From assembly GCF_024505145.1 (NCBI RefSeq), contig NZ_JANIAA010000054.1, positions 1 through 54,898 of the forward strand: DNA of 54,898 nt. Reading direction: 5' to 3'. The notes under the pieces were generated by a model. That model saw nothing but the letters and a program-made list of their open reading frames with translations, had not been told where the DNA came from and searched no databases. The stretch comes from Streptomyces rugosispiralis. GTDB taxonomy: Bacteria > Actinomycetota > Actinomycetes > Streptomycetales > Streptomycetaceae. The translations under genes were made by a program, and so were the position numbers. Below are positions 44,743-54,316 of the stretch, in pieces. Position 1 is the stretch's first letter, and each line of letters starts with the position of its first letter.

Positions 44743-45596
44743 TGTCCACCGCAGGTTCCCTGCGCGCCAAGCGCGCCGCCGGTCGCACCGGCCAGTACGT
44801 CGCCCTCCTCGCCTACCTCGTCTTTCTCGCCTTTCCGCTGCTGTGGCTGGTCTCGACGGCCTTCAAGCCACCGAAGGAACTCGGCTCCATCGACCCGACG
44901 TGGCTGCCGAAGACCTGGACGCTGGAGAACTTCCGGGTCGCCTTCGACTCCCAGCCGCTGCTGCACGCGGCGCTGAACAGCCTGATCGTCGCCGTATCCG
45001 CGGCCGTTATCACGGTCACCATCGCCATCCCGGCGGCGTACGCGATGGTCCGCTACAAGTCCAAGGTCTCCACGGCCGGCACCGGCTGGATCCTGCTCAG
45101 CCAGATGTTCCCGTTCGTGCTGATCATCATCCCGCTGTTCCTGGTGCTGAAGAACCTGCACCTGATCAACTCCATCGGCGGGTTGATCATCGTATACGTC
45201 GTCTGGAACCTGCCCTTCTCCCTCTGGATGCTCCAGGGGTACGTGAAGGCCGTGCCGATCTCCCTGGAGGAGGCCGCTGCCATGGACGGCGCCAGCCGCT
45301 TCCGCACCCTGGTCAGCGTGGTCTTCCCGCTGCTGACGCCGGGCCTGGTGGCCACACTGATGTTCTCCTTCGTCACCGCCTGGAACGAGTTCTTCTTCGC
45401 CCTTGTCCTGCTCAAGTCCCCAGAGAACCAGACGATGTCCGTCATCCTCACCCGCTTCCTCGGCGCCGAGGGCGTCGCGGACCTCGGGCCCCTGGCCGCC
45501 GCGTCGGTGATCGCCATGATCCCGAGCCTGCTGTTCTTCGCCCTGCTCCAGCGTCGGCTGGTCAGCGGGATGCTCGCCGGGGCGGTGAAGGGCTGA
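44742..45596 (+). CDS. sugar ABC transporter permease (MalG-like)
   Basis: A 284-residue permease with ALLAYLVFLAFPLLWLVSTA as first helix and the EAA loop LEEAAAMDGASRFRTLVSVV. Start ATG at 44742 after GGAGGAGG. It pairs with the MalF-like protein. There is no ATPase gene in this operon, so a shared MsiK-like ATPase encoded elsewhere, or the one at 32910, would energise it. Confidence 0.92.
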   Translation: MSTAGSLRAKRAAGRTGQYVALLAYLVFLAFPLLWLVSTAFKPPKELGSIDPTWLPKTWTLENFRVAFDSQPLLHAALNSLIVAVSAAVITVTIAIPAAYAMVRYKSKVSTAGTGWILLSQMFPFVLIIIPLFLVLKNLHLINSIGGLIIVYVVWNLPFSLWMLQGYVKAVPISLEEAAAMDGASRFRTLVSVVFPLLTPGLVATLMFSFVTAWNEFFFALVLLKSPENQTMSVILTRFLGAEGVADLGPLAAASVIAMIPSLLFFALLQRRLVSGMLAGAVKG

Positions 45597-46924
45597 TGCC
45601 GCGCTCGTACCAGAAGAGCAAGCTCACCGCACTCGCCGCTGCCGCCGCCCTCACCCTCCTCGCCGGCTGCGGCAGCGGCGACGACACCGCCGGCGGCAAG
45701 GTCACCCTCGACTACCTCTCCCTCGCCTGGCAGAAGGAGTCGATCGAGGCGAACAAGAAGCTGGTCGCGCAGTTCAACAAGACCCACAAGGACGTGCAGG
45801 TCAAGTACGTCCAGGGCGCCTGGGACAGCATCCACGACCAGTTGCTCACCTCCTTCGAGGGCGGCGAGGCGCCGGACATCATCCACGACGAGGCGGCCGA
45901 CCTCACCGACTTCGCGTACGGCGGCTACCTCGCCGATATCACGAAGCTGCTGCCCGCTGACCTGAAGCAGGACATCCCCAAGTCCTCCTGGGACATGGTC
46001 TCGATGAACGGCGGCATCTACGGCGTCCCGTTCCTGCAGGAGCCGCGGATGATCATCGCGAACAAGAAGCTGCTCAAGGCGGAACGCGTCCGCACCCCGA
46101 CCCCGGACAGGCCCTGGACCTGGGACGAGTTCGAGCACATCAGCAAAAAGCTCACCAAAGACAAGAACGGAGACGGCCGCACCGATCAGTACGGCGTCGC
46201 CTGGGGCATGAACGAACCGGTCAACCAGTCGGTGAACCTCTCGCTCTCCACCGGCGGCGAGATCTTCACCAAGGACACGACGGACGACGGGACCAAGAAC
46301 AAGGTCCGCTACGGCCCCGACGAGTCCGCCGTCGCCCAGCTGATCAACCGCCAGGTCAACAAGGACCACACCTCCCCGAAATCCAGCCTGAGCATGAAGA
46401 GCTCCGACACCCTCCCCGGCTTCTTCGCCGGGCGGTACGCGATGGTGCCGCTGAACTTCTCCTTCCGGCAGCAGGTCTCCCAGCAGGCCCCCGACGACTT
46501 CGATTGGGAGGTGCTGCCGATGCCCGCGGGCAAGGCCGGCATCGCCCAGGGCGTGAGCCCGCAGACTCTGTCGATCTCCAAGGACAGCAAGCACAAGAAG
46601 GCGGCGATGGAGTTCATCGCCTACATGTCGCAGCCCGGCCACATGGCCGAGCTCGCCAAGGGCGACTGGATGCTGCCCACCAGCAAGGAGGCGATGAAAG
46701 ACCCGGCGATCAACCGGAAGAAGTACGGCTGGAGCGCGGGCGCCGCCGTAGCGAACTCACTCAAGCCTTCCCCCATGCTGGACGTACGCGGCTACACCGA
46801 GTGGTCGGACAAGCTCGCTACCCCCGCCTACCAGCGCTTCTACAACGGCGACACCGACCTGGAGGGCCTGCGCAAGTCGCTCGTGGAGGACGGCCAGCGG
46901 GTGCTCAACAGGTACCAGCGCTGA
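45596..46924 (+). CDS. sugar-binding lipoprotein of the ABC transporter
   Basis: A 442-residue binding protein. The signal peptide ALAAAAALTLLAGC has its lipobox Cys at 25. VTLDYLSLAWQKESIEANKK and PDIIHDEAADLTDFAYGGYL are typical of cluster 1 binding proteins. The ATG shares its A with the permease stop (TGATG). It captures the ligand, which from the downstream genes may contain a ribosyl group. Confidence 0.92.
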   Translation: MPRSYQKSKLTALAAAAALTLLAGCGSGDDTAGGKVTLDYLSLAWQKESIEANKKLVAQFNKTHKDVQVKYVQGAWDSIHDQLLTSFEGGEAPDIIHDEAADLTDFAYGGYLADITKLLPADLKQDIPKSSWDMVSMNGGIYGVPFLQEPRMIIANKKLLKAERVRTPTPDRPWTWDEFEHISKKLTKDKNGDGRTDQYGVAWGMNEPVNQSVNLSLSTGGEIFTKDTTDDGTKNKVRYGPDESAVAQLINRQVNKDHTSPKSSLSMKSSDTLPGFFAGRYAMVPLNFSFRQQVSQQAPDDFDWEVLPMPAGKAGIAQGVSPQTLSISKDSKHKKAAMEFIAYMSQPGHMAELAKGDWMLPTSKEAMKDPAINRKKYGWSAGAAVANSLKPSPMLDVRGYTEWSDKLATPAYQRFYNGDTDLEGLRKSLVEDGQRVLNRYQR

Positions 46925-46986
46925 CCGGGCACGACCGGCCCGCCCAACCCAGCGAGCGCCACGTAACGAAAGAGGACGATCGGCAC

Positions 46987-48090
46987 ATGAGCAGCACCGC
47001 AGAACCAGTAGGAGAGGGGCGGACGGCCGCGCGCCGCCCGCGTCTCCGCCCCGTATCACCCCCACCGGCCGGCGCAAGCGAAGGCCGCACCGCCCGCGAC
47101 CGGGCCCGCGGTGCCATGCTGGGCCTCGCCGTCGGCGACGCGCTCGGCGCGCCCGCGGAGAACCTCAAGCCGTCCCAGATCCGGGAGCGCTGGGGCCGGA
47201 TCGAGGACTTCGTTACGGATGACCCGGCGGGCACGGACGACACCGAATACGCGATCTTCTCCGGACTGCTGCTCGCCGAGCACGGCAGCGGTCTGACGGT
47301 CGAGCACGTGGAGCACGCCTGGCACCAGTGGATCGTGGACCTTGACGAGGGCCCGTTCAAGGGCGCCGGCTTCTCCGAGCGCGGCACCCTGGAGAACCTC
47401 CGCCGCGGTCTGGCGGCGCCCATCTCCGCCCAGCACCGCCACTCCTGGAGCGACGGCCTGGCGATGCGCGCGGCGCCCTTCGGGGTGTACGCGGCCGGCC
47501 GCCCGGCCGAGGCGGCCCGCCTGGTCGCCATCGACGGCACGGTCAGCCACGACGGCGAGGGCATCTACGGCGGCAAGGCGGTGGCCGCGGGCGTCGCGGC
47601 GGCGATGGTGAGCGACAGCCCCGACGCGGTCGTCCAGGCCGCCCTCTCCGTCATACCGGAGGACTCCTGGACCTCCCGCTCCCTCCAGCGCGCGGTGTCG
47701 GCGGCCCGCCAGGCGCGCCTCAACCCCGACGCGACGCCGCTGTCCATCGAGCGCGCGGTGCGCACCTCGGTGATCATCGGCGGCTACCCGTGGACGGACC
47801 TGGCACCGGAGGCCGTGGGCCTGGCCTTCGGCGCCTTCACGGCCGCCCGCGGCGACTTCACGACGGCCGTCCTGACCGCCGTGAACATGGGCCGCGACGC
47901 CGACACCACCGCTGCGGCGGCCGGCTCCCTCGCGGGCGCGCTGCGCGGCGCGTGCAACATCCCCGAGGCGTGGGCGGACGCCATCCGCCCGGTCCGCGGC
48001 ACCTGCCTGCCGTCGATGAGGGGCCATCACGTAGTCGAGATCGCCGACCGGCTCTCACCGGCGGATGAGGGAGACAGGGCCGCCTCGTGA
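46987..48090 (+). CDS. ADP-ribosylglycohydrolase family protein 1
   Basis: A 367-residue member of the DraG/ARH family. GAMLGLAVGDALGAPAE is the N-terminal signature, TDDTEYAIFSGLL the first metal-binding motif and NMGRDADTTAAAAGSLAGAL the C-terminal one. The family cleaves N- or O-glycosidic bonds to ADP-ribose or related ribosyl groups using two divalent metals. Both motifs look intact. The ATG at 46987 follows AAAGAGGA. It is the first of four in a row, with overlapping or adjacent ends. Confidence 0.9.
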   Translation: MSSTAEPVGEGRTAARRPRLRPVSPPPAGASEGRTARDRARGAMLGLAVGDALGAPAENLKPSQIRERWGRIEDFVTDDPAGTDDTEYAIFSGLLLAEHGSGLTVEHVEHAWHQWIVDLDEGPFKGAGFSERGTLENLRRGLAAPISAQHRHSWSDGLAMRAAPFGVYAAGRPAEAARLVAIDGTVSHDGEGIYGGKAVAAGVAAAMVSDSPDAVVQAALSVIPEDSWTSRSLQRAVSAARQARLNPDATPLSIERAVRTSVIIGGYPWTDLAPEAVGLAFGAFTAARGDFTTAVLTAVNMGRDADTTAAAAGSLAGALRGACNIPEAWADAIRPVRGTCLPSMRGHHVVEIADRLSPADEGDRAAS

Positions 48091-49346
48091 CCCCAGCCCC
48101 CATCGTCACCGAATCCGCCCATACGGAGCCCCCGCGCGGCCCCGAACCGAACCGCATCGAGGGCTTGCTCCTGGGCATCGCCTCCGGCGACGCCGCCGGC
48201 TGGCCCTCGGGCAAGCACCGCGCCGCCCGGCTGCCGGAGTGGACCCGCCAGCTCACCCGCGAGCTGGACACCTTCGCCGAACAGAACCAGACCACAACCC
48301 TCCCGGTCCCCATAGCTCTGAACCAGCCCCCGGAGCCGCTGCGTCTCGGCCCGTCCGACGACGCGGAGTGGGCGGCGTTCACGGCCCAGGCGGTGCTGTC
48401 CGCAGGCACCTCCCTGCACAGCGACCTCACGGTCGACCAGCGCGTCCGCTCCGCCCTCACCCTCGCCTGGAACGCCCTGGCGGACGAGGTCGCGGCAGCG
48501 GCGGAACGCGCCGACGAGATCGAATCGGCGAAGATCCCGATCCGCGCCCGCATCTCGGTACGGGCCGGCCTGGGCAATCTCGCCACCGGCCTGCGCCCGC
48601 CCGCGACCGGCCACGACAACCCGCACTACTTCGACGACGCGGCCTGCGTACGGGCGGCGGTGCTGGCCGTCGTCCACCCCGGCGACCCGGCCGCCGCCGC
48701 TGAACTGGCCGAGTTCGACGCCCGCTTCACCCAGGACGGCGACGGCGTGCACGGCGCCCGCGCCATCGCCGCGGCGGTGGCGGCAGCGCTCGGCGGCGCC
48801 GCCGTGGACACCTGCGTGGACGCCGCGCTCGCCCAGCTCCCCGAAGGCACCGAAATACACAGAAACGCCGTCCGCGCGGTCCAGCTCGGCCGCTCCGCGG
48901 TCGCCGCCCGCCCCTACCTCCCCGGCAACGCCTTCGCCCTCGTCCCCGTCCTCGAGCACGAGATTGTCGACCACGTCTACAGCTACGGCATCGCCGCGGC
49001 CGAGACGGTCCCGGTCGCGCTGGCAGTGGCCACGGCGTCGGCGGGCGCGATCACGGAGGCCGTCCCGGCGGCCGCCTGCCTGTCCCGGGTCGCCGACTCG
49101 GCCCCCGCCCTGGCGGGCGCGCTGACCGGCGCGATCGGCGGCGCCGCGGTCCTCCCGGCGACCTGGCGGGACGCCTGCCGCATCCTCTCGGGCTGCGCCC
49201 TGCCGAACCTCGCGGCCACGGACCTCGTCGACCTGGCCGCACAGCTGACAGCCAACCAGCTGGCCGAGACCTCGCCTGACCAGCACCCTCCTGCCACCAC
49301 AGGAAACCCCACCCCCTCTACAGAGGAAGGACCCCTCGCATCATGA
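48087..49346 (+). CDS. ADP-ribosylglycohydrolase family protein 2, degenerate metal site
   Basis: A 419-residue paralogue starting at GTG in a GTGA overlap. The N-terminal part keeps IEGLLLGIASGDAAGWPSG and SDDAEWAAF, with Thr replaced by Ala in the SDDT motif. The C-terminal RDxDT motif is replaced by RVADSAPALAGALTGAIGG, losing one expected Asp and the Thr. It may be catalytically weak or inactive, or a partner of the other paralogues. Length is in the normal range. Confidence 0.8.
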   Translation: MTPAPIVTESAHTEPPRGPEPNRIEGLLLGIASGDAAGWPSGKHRAARLPEWTRQLTRELDTFAEQNQTTTLPVPIALNQPPEPLRLGPSDDAEWAAFTAQAVLSAGTSLHSDLTVDQRVRSALTLAWNALADEVAAAAERADEIESAKIPIRARISVRAGLGNLATGLRPPATGHDNPHYFDDAACVRAAVLAVVHPGDPAAAAELAEFDARFTQDGDGVHGARAIAAAVAAALGGAAVDTCVDAALAQLPEGTEIHRNAVRAVQLGRSAVAARPYLPGNAFALVPVLEHEIVDHVYSYGIAAAETVPVALAVATASAGAITEAVPAAACLSRVADSAPALAGALTGAIGGAAVLPATWRDACRILSGCALPNLAATDLVDLAAQLTANQLAETSPDQHPPATTGNPTPSTEEGPLAS

Positions 49347-50521
49347 CCGCGCCCACCACCACGACTTCAGCCACCGCCACCCCGCCCCTCGCCGACCGCG
49401 CCACCGGCTGCCTCGTCGGAGCCGCGGTCGGCGACGCCCTCGGCGGCCCGGTCGAAGGCTGGAGCCCCGAGGCCATCGTCGAACGCCACGGCGGCCGGGT
49501 GCAGGGCATCGTCGAGCCGTTCCACAAGGACGAGTGGAAGACAGCCCGCCCGATCTCCCCGTACCACAAGGGCGACGGCCACGTGACGGACGACACCTTG
49601 ATGACGCACGCCCTGGTCCGGGTGTACGAGCAGGTCAGGGACCACCTGGATGCGTACTCGGTGGCGGACTACCTGGTCCCCGACCTGATCGGTACCCCGC
49701 GCTGGATCCCGGAGCTGGAGGCGGAAGCGCTGCCGCTGCAGCGGATCTTCCTCGCGGAGAAGTGGATCGTGGCGCGGATTCATTACGGCCATGTGGACCC
49801 CCGCGAGGCGGGCGTCGGAAACATCGTCAACTGCGGTGCGGCGATGTACATGGCGCCGGTGGGCGTGGTCAACGCAGGCAATCCGGCCGCCGCTTACGCG
49901 GAGGCGCTGGATATGGCGGGCACCCACCAGTCCTCGTACGGACGGGAGGCGGCGGGTGTCTTCGCGGCGGCGGTGGCGTCGGCGTTCAAGCCGGGCGCGA
50001 CGGTGGACTCCGTGATCGCCGATGCGCTGGCGCTGGCAAAGGACGGCACGAAGACGGCGATCGAGGCGGTGTGCGAAGTCGCTGTGCGCTACGACGACTT
50101 CGAGGACGCGCTGCAGCCGCTGCGGGCGGCAGTGGAACCGTACGACACGGTGGGCCCGGAGTACCGCAAGCCCTCGCTGGGCGCACGCCGTCCGTCGCGG
50201 CTGCACGCGATCGAGGAGCTGCCCGTGGCGCTCGGCATGCTGGTCGTGGGCCGCGGCGACTTCCGGCACACGGTGCTGGGATCGGTGAACTATGGCCGCG
50301 ACTGCGACTCGATCGCGACGATGAGCGGGGCGATCGTGGGCGCGATGCGCGGCGCGGACGCCGTTCCGGCGGAGTGGTCGTCGGAGGTCGCACGGGCCAG
50401 CAAGCTGGACCTGGTCGCGCCGGCGACGTCCCTGGCGGAAGTCGCCAGTGAGGTCTTCCGCAAGGACGTCGAGCGCCGCCGCGCCCACGAGGCCACCTTC
50501 CGCACGATCGCGGGGTTCTGA
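49343..50521 (+). CDS. ADP-ribosylglycohydrolase family protein 3
   Basis: A 392-residue member. CLVGAAVGDALGGPVEGWSP opens the domain, GHVTDDTLMTHALVRVYE is the first metal motif, and NYGRDCDSIATMSGAIVGAM the second; all key acidic residues are present. It starts at an ATG overlapping the upstream stop, and its own stop shares a base with the next start. It differs markedly from paralogues 1 and 4, suggesting separate substrates rather than a recent duplication. Confidence 0.9.
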   Translation: MTAPTTTTSATATPPLADRATGCLVGAAVGDALGGPVEGWSPEAIVERHGGRVQGIVEPFHKDEWKTARPISPYHKGDGHVTDDTLMTHALVRVYEQVRDHLDAYSVADYLVPDLIGTPRWIPELEAEALPLQRIFLAEKWIVARIHYGHVDPREAGVGNIVNCGAAMYMAPVGVVNAGNPAAAYAEALDMAGTHQSSYGREAAGVFAAAVASAFKPGATVDSVIADALALAKDGTKTAIEAVCEVAVRYDDFEDALQPLRAAVEPYDTVGPEYRKPSLGARRPSRLHAIEELPVALGMLVVGRGDFRHTVLGSVNYGRDCDSIATMSGAIVGAMRGADAVPAEWSSEVARASKLDLVAPATSLAEVASEVFRKDVERRRAHEATFRTIAGF

Positions 50522-51870
50522 TGCTGCGTCAAAGCTGGGTCCAGCCGGAGGACCTGATCGGCCACGAGCTGCGCCAGGCGGCGCAGGACGGCCGCGATGC
50601 GAGTGCGGTGCAGCGGTGCTGGCTCGCGGCCGGCGGCCACCTCGCGCCCGAGCGTGCGGGGGCTTCGGCGGAGCCGGTGGATCCGGCGCTGCGGCGGCTG
50701 GCGGAGTCGCTGCTGGACGAACTGGCCGCGCTGCCTTCGCCGCTGGCGGCGGATGACCCGACGCAGCTGGCGTCGATCAAAGAGCTGTGCCTGGACTGGC
50801 CGGATGCGGCCACCGGTGTCACCACGGAGGAACGACTCCACGCCGCCTGGCTCGGGCGCGCCGTCGGCTGTCTCCTCGGCAAGCCCGTGGAGAAGATGAC
50901 GATCGAGGGAATCCGGGCTATCGCCCGGGACACCGGCAACTGGCCGCTCCACACCTGGTTCTCCGAGGTCGGCCTGAGCGACGAGCTCCGCGCCGCGTAC
51001 CCGTGGAACAGGCGCTCCCGCCCCACCTCCCTCGCCGAGAACATCGACGGCATGCCCGAGGACGACGACCTCAACTACCCCCTCCTCGGCCTGCTCCTCC
51101 TCGACCGCCACGGCCACGACTTCACCACCGACGACGTAGCGAAGCTATGGCTCGACGAGCTCCCCGCCGGCCGCACCTTCACCGCCGAGCGCATCGCTTA
51201 CCGCAACCTCCTCGACGGCATCGAACCACCGCACACCGCCTCCCACCGCAACCCCTTCCGCGAATGGATCGGCGCCCAGATCCGCGCCGACATCTTCGGC
51301 TGGACCAACCCGGGCAACCCCGCCCGAGCCGCCGAACAGGCCCACCGCGACGCCACCCTCACCCACACCGCGAACGGCGTCTACGGCGAGATGTTCGCGG
51401 CCGCCGCCATCGCCGAAGCAGCAGCCGGCACCACTGACGTGCACGCCGTCATCGCGACCGGCCTCTCTGTCGTCCCGCCCCGCTCCCGCTTCGCCGAAGC
51501 CATCCGCTTCGGCATCGAACAGGCCCGTACGCACACGGACTTCGAGCACGCCGTGGACGCGCTGCACGCCAAGTACGCCGACCACCACTGGGTCCACGTC
51601 CTCCCCAACGCCGCCCTCCTCGCCGCCGCCCTCACCCACGCCGACGGCGACTTCAACGCGTCCATCACCAACGCCGTCTCCGGCGGCTGGGACACCGACT
51701 CCAACGGCGCCACGGCCGGCTCCATCGCAGGCCTGATCGCAGGCACGCCAAAGGCGCTCCCGCACCGCTGGACCGCCCCGCTGAAGAATCGCCTCTCGAC
51801 CACCGTCGGCGGCATGAACGGCATCGGCTTCGACGAGCTCGCCGCCCGCACCCTGAAGGCCTGCACATGA
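50521..51870 (+). CDS. ADP-ribosylglycohydrolase family protein 4
   Basis: A 449-residue member with an extra N-terminal region of about 95 residues before AAWLGRAVGCLLGKPVEKM. The first metal motif is PEDDDLNYPLLGLLLLDRHG, a variant of xDDT, and the second is GGWDTDSNGATAGSIAGLIA. NPGNPARAAEQAHRDATLTH is characteristic of this subgroup. Its C-terminal half is duplicated as a pseudogene at 52249-53060. It couples to the truncated kinase gene by ATGA. Confidence 0.9.
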   Translation: MLRQSWVQPEDLIGHELRQAAQDGRDASAVQRCWLAAGGHLAPERAGASAEPVDPALRRLAESLLDELAALPSPLAADDPTQLASIKELCLDWPDAATGVTTEERLHAAWLGRAVGCLLGKPVEKMTIEGIRAIARDTGNWPLHTWFSEVGLSDELRAAYPWNRRSRPTSLAENIDGMPEDDDLNYPLLGLLLLDRHGHDFTTDDVAKLWLDELPAGRTFTAERIAYRNLLDGIEPPHTASHRNPFREWIGAQIRADIFGWTNPGNPARAAEQAHRDATLTHTANGVYGEMFAAAAIAEAAAGTTDVHAVIATGLSVVPPRSRFAEAIRFGIEQARTHTDFEHAVDALHAKYADHHWVHVLPNAALLAAALTHADGDFNASITNAVSGGWDTDSNGATAGSIAGLIAGTPKALPHRWTAPLKNRLSTTVGGMNGIGFDELAARTLKACT

Positions 51871-52316
51871 CCACGAGCCTCGCCGTACTCGGCTCCACCA
51901 ACATGGACCTCGCCGCGTACGTGTCCACGCCACCCCAACGCGGCGAGACGGTGACCGGCCGCGAGTTCCGTACGATCCCCGGCGGCAAGGGCGCCAACCA
52001 GGCCATCGCAGCCGCCCGTGCCGGGGGCCACGTATCCATGATCGGGGCGCTCGGCGACGACGACTTCGCGACCCAGCTCCGCGCCGCGCTGAGCGACACC
52101 GGTGTCGACACCGTCGGCCCGCGCACCGTCCCCGGCCCTAGCGGCACCGCGCACATCGTCGACGACGGCGGCAACGCCATCGCCGTCGTCCCCGGCGCCA
52201 ACGGCACCGTCACCGGCCTCGCCGCCGGCGACGAGGGCCGTATCGCGGGGGCAAGCGCCCTCCTCCTCCAACGGCACGGCCACGGCTTCACCACCGAGGA
52301 CGTGGCCACACTGTGA
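51867..52316 (+). pseudogene. truncated PfkB kinase gene fused to a glycohydrolase fragment
   Basis: The first 128 residues are a PfkB/ribokinase N-terminus (LAVLGSTNMDLAAYVSTPPQ, PGGKGANQAIAAARAGGHVS), closely similar to the intact kinase at 53057. At ASALLLQ the sequence switches to glycohydrolase 4 (RHGHGFTTEDVATL) and stops at a TGA where relatives have Trp. The catalytic GAGD-type motif of the kinase is missing. It is one end of a tandem duplication whose junction lies in similar LLL-coding stretches. Confidence 0.8.
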
Positions 52317-53060
52317 CTCGACGAACTGCCGGCCGGGCGCACGTTCACCGCCGAGCGCATCGCCTACCGCAACCTGCTCGACGGACTGGAACCGCCCGCC
52401 ACCGCACGGCACCGCAACCGGTTCCGGGAGTGGATCGGCGCCCAGATCCACGCCGACGTCTTCGGCTGGACCAATCCAGGCCGACCGGCTCGCGCCGCCC
52501 TGCTCGCCCATCGCGACGCGGTGCTGACGCATACGGCGAACGGGACGTACGGCGCCATGTCCGTGGCAGCCGCACTGGCACACACCGCCCGGGCCCCGGC
52601 CTACAACGATCCACGATGCGCTGGAAACCGGACTGCGCTACATCCCGCCCCGGTCGCGCTACGCGGAGGCGGTCCGCTTCGGCATCGAAGCAGCGCGCCG
52701 CGCCGAGCCCTCCGGTACGCCCGCGGGCTTCGAGACCGCCGTGGACGCTCTCCACGCCCGGTACGCGGACGACTACCACTGGGTACACGTCCTGCCGAAC
52801 GCCGCGCTGCTCGCCGCGGCCCTCACGCACGCCGACGGCGACTTCTCCGGCTCGATCTGCCGGGCTGTCCCCGGGGGCTGGGACACGGACTCCAACGGAG
52901 CGACAGCCCGCTCGTTCGCCGGGCTTCTCACCGGCTCCCCCGACGCCATGGACGCCCGCTGAACGGCTCCGCTGAGGAACCGCCTGCCACCACGGTCGCG
53001 GGCTTCGACGGCATCGGCTTCGACCAACTGGCAAAGCTCACGTCGGAGGTGTCCGCATGA
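52249..53060 (+). pseudogene. 5'-truncated second copy of ADP-ribosylglycohydrolase 4
   Basis: Beginning at the kinase junction, this is a diverged copy of the second half of the gene at 50521. LDELPAGRTFTAERIAYRNL and FREWIGAQIHADVFGWTNPG are nearly identical. It carries TGA stops at 52314-52316 and 52960-52962, both replacing Trp codons, and a frame change near 52605 before IHDALETGLRYIPPRSRYAE. The tail FDGIGFDQLAKLTSEVSA ends at 53060 and overlaps the kinase start. Confidence 0.8.
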
Positions 53061-53968
53061 CCTCGACCGCTCCGCCCCTCGCCATACTCGGCTCGGCCAA
53101 CATGGACCTGGTCGCCTACGTCCCTCGGGCCCCGCGGATGGGGGAAACCGTCACCGGACGCACCTTCCGCACGATTCCCGGCGGCAAGGGCGCCAACCAG
53201 GCCATCGCAGCCGCCCGTGCCGGGGGCGACGTCACCATGATCGGTGCGGTGGGTGACGACCTCTTCGGTTCCGAGATCCGCGCCACCCTCACGGAGGCGG
53301 GTGTCGGCACGACCGCCCTGCGCACGGTTCCGGGCGCGACCGGCACGGCGCACATCGTGGTGGACGACAACGGGGGCAACACCATCGTCGTCGTCCCCGG
53401 CGCCAACGACACCGTCACCTTCCTCGCCGAGGGCGACGAGGCTCGTATCGCCGCCGCGGGCGCGCTGCTTCTCCAGCTCGAACTCCCGATGGAGGGCGTG
53501 CTGGCGGGCGCTCGAGCCGCCCGTTCGCACGGGGTTCGCACCGTACTGACCCCTGCTCCGACGCAGCCGATGCCCACCGAACTGCTCCAGCTCACCGACC
53601 TGCTGGTCCCCAACGAGCACGAGGCCCGGGCGCTCACCGGAACCGAGGACCCCTATGAGGCAGCCCGGCTGCTGCTCGACCAGGTACCCGAGGTCGTGGT
53701 GACGCTCGGGGCGAAGGGCAGTCTGTATGCCGCCCGCGGTGCCGAGCCCGTCACAATGCCCGCGTTCCCCGTCCGGGCCGTGGACACCACGGCGGCCGGC
53801 GACACCTTCGTGGGCGCTCTGGCCGTGGCGTGCGGCCAGGGCCGCTCCATGGCCGACGCGATGGCCTGGGCCTCGGCGGCCTCCGCCCTCAGCGTGCAGT
53901 GCGCGGGAGCCTCGTCCTCCATGCCCACCCGCACACGGATCGACGCCTTTCACAAGGAAGCACAATGA
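53057..53968 (+). CDS. PfkB family carbohydrate kinase (ribokinase-like)
   Basis: A 303-residue kinase: ILGSANMDLVAYVPRAPRMG, PGGKGANQAIAAARAG (signature 1), LLVPNEHEARALTG and DTTAAGDTFVGAL (signature 2 with the catalytic Asp). This is the ribokinase pattern. In an operon with a sugar importer and glycohydrolases it probably phosphorylates the released ribose or nucleoside-like sugar. GTG or ATG start at 53057, overlapping the upstream remnant; the stop overlaps the next fragment's ATG. Confidence 0.9.
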   Translation: MTSTAPPLAILGSANMDLVAYVPRAPRMGETVTGRTFRTIPGGKGANQAIAAARAGGDVTMIGAVGDDLFGSEIRATLTEAGVGTTALRTVPGATGTAHIVVDDNGGNTIVVVPGANDTVTFLAEGDEARIAAAGALLLQLELPMEGVLAGARAARSHGVRTVLTPAPTQPMPTELLQLTDLLVPNEHEARALTGTEDPYEAARLLLDQVPEVVVTLGAKGSLYAARGAEPVTMPAFPVRAVDTTAAGDTFVGALAVACGQGRSMADAMAWASAASALSVQCAGASSSMPTRTRIDAFHKEAQ

Positions 53969-54171
53969 CCGATCAGCACAAGCCCGGTGACCGGCCCCGC
54001 TCCGAGGGCCCGCTTCAGGGAATCCGCGTCCTCGACCTGGCCACCCTCCGCAGGAAGTGGTGGAGGCCGCGCATGGCGACGCCGGCGCCCTCGCTCGACG
54101 GCCGTTTCGTGGACGCGGCAGTCGTCGCGGACGCCCGGCGGGTCCTGGCCCTCGCGGAGCGGTTGGGATGA
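53965..54171 (+). pseudogene. chimera of a CoA-transferase start and an HpcH/citrate lyase-type end
   Basis: MTDQHKPGDRPRSEGPLQGI followed by RVLDLATL is the beginning of a CaiB/BaiF-type CoA-transferase. Directly after it SLDGRFVDAAVVADARRVLA is the C-terminal segment of HpcH/HpaI aldolase-citrate lyase beta proteins. The original catalytic parts of both are deleted. It overlaps the kinase stop as ATGA, so the operon once continued with these genes. Confidence 0.6.
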
Positions 54172-54316
54172 GCGGTCTTCGCCCGGCCGGTGCCGCACCA
54201 CGCCGCGCGCCTGGACGTACTTCCGCCACGGGACGTCAGGGTTGCCCGTTTCCGCGCGTTCACACAGGGCCCGTCGGCTCAGGACGCTCGGCTGGAACAG
54301 TGAGGTGGGCGGCCCC

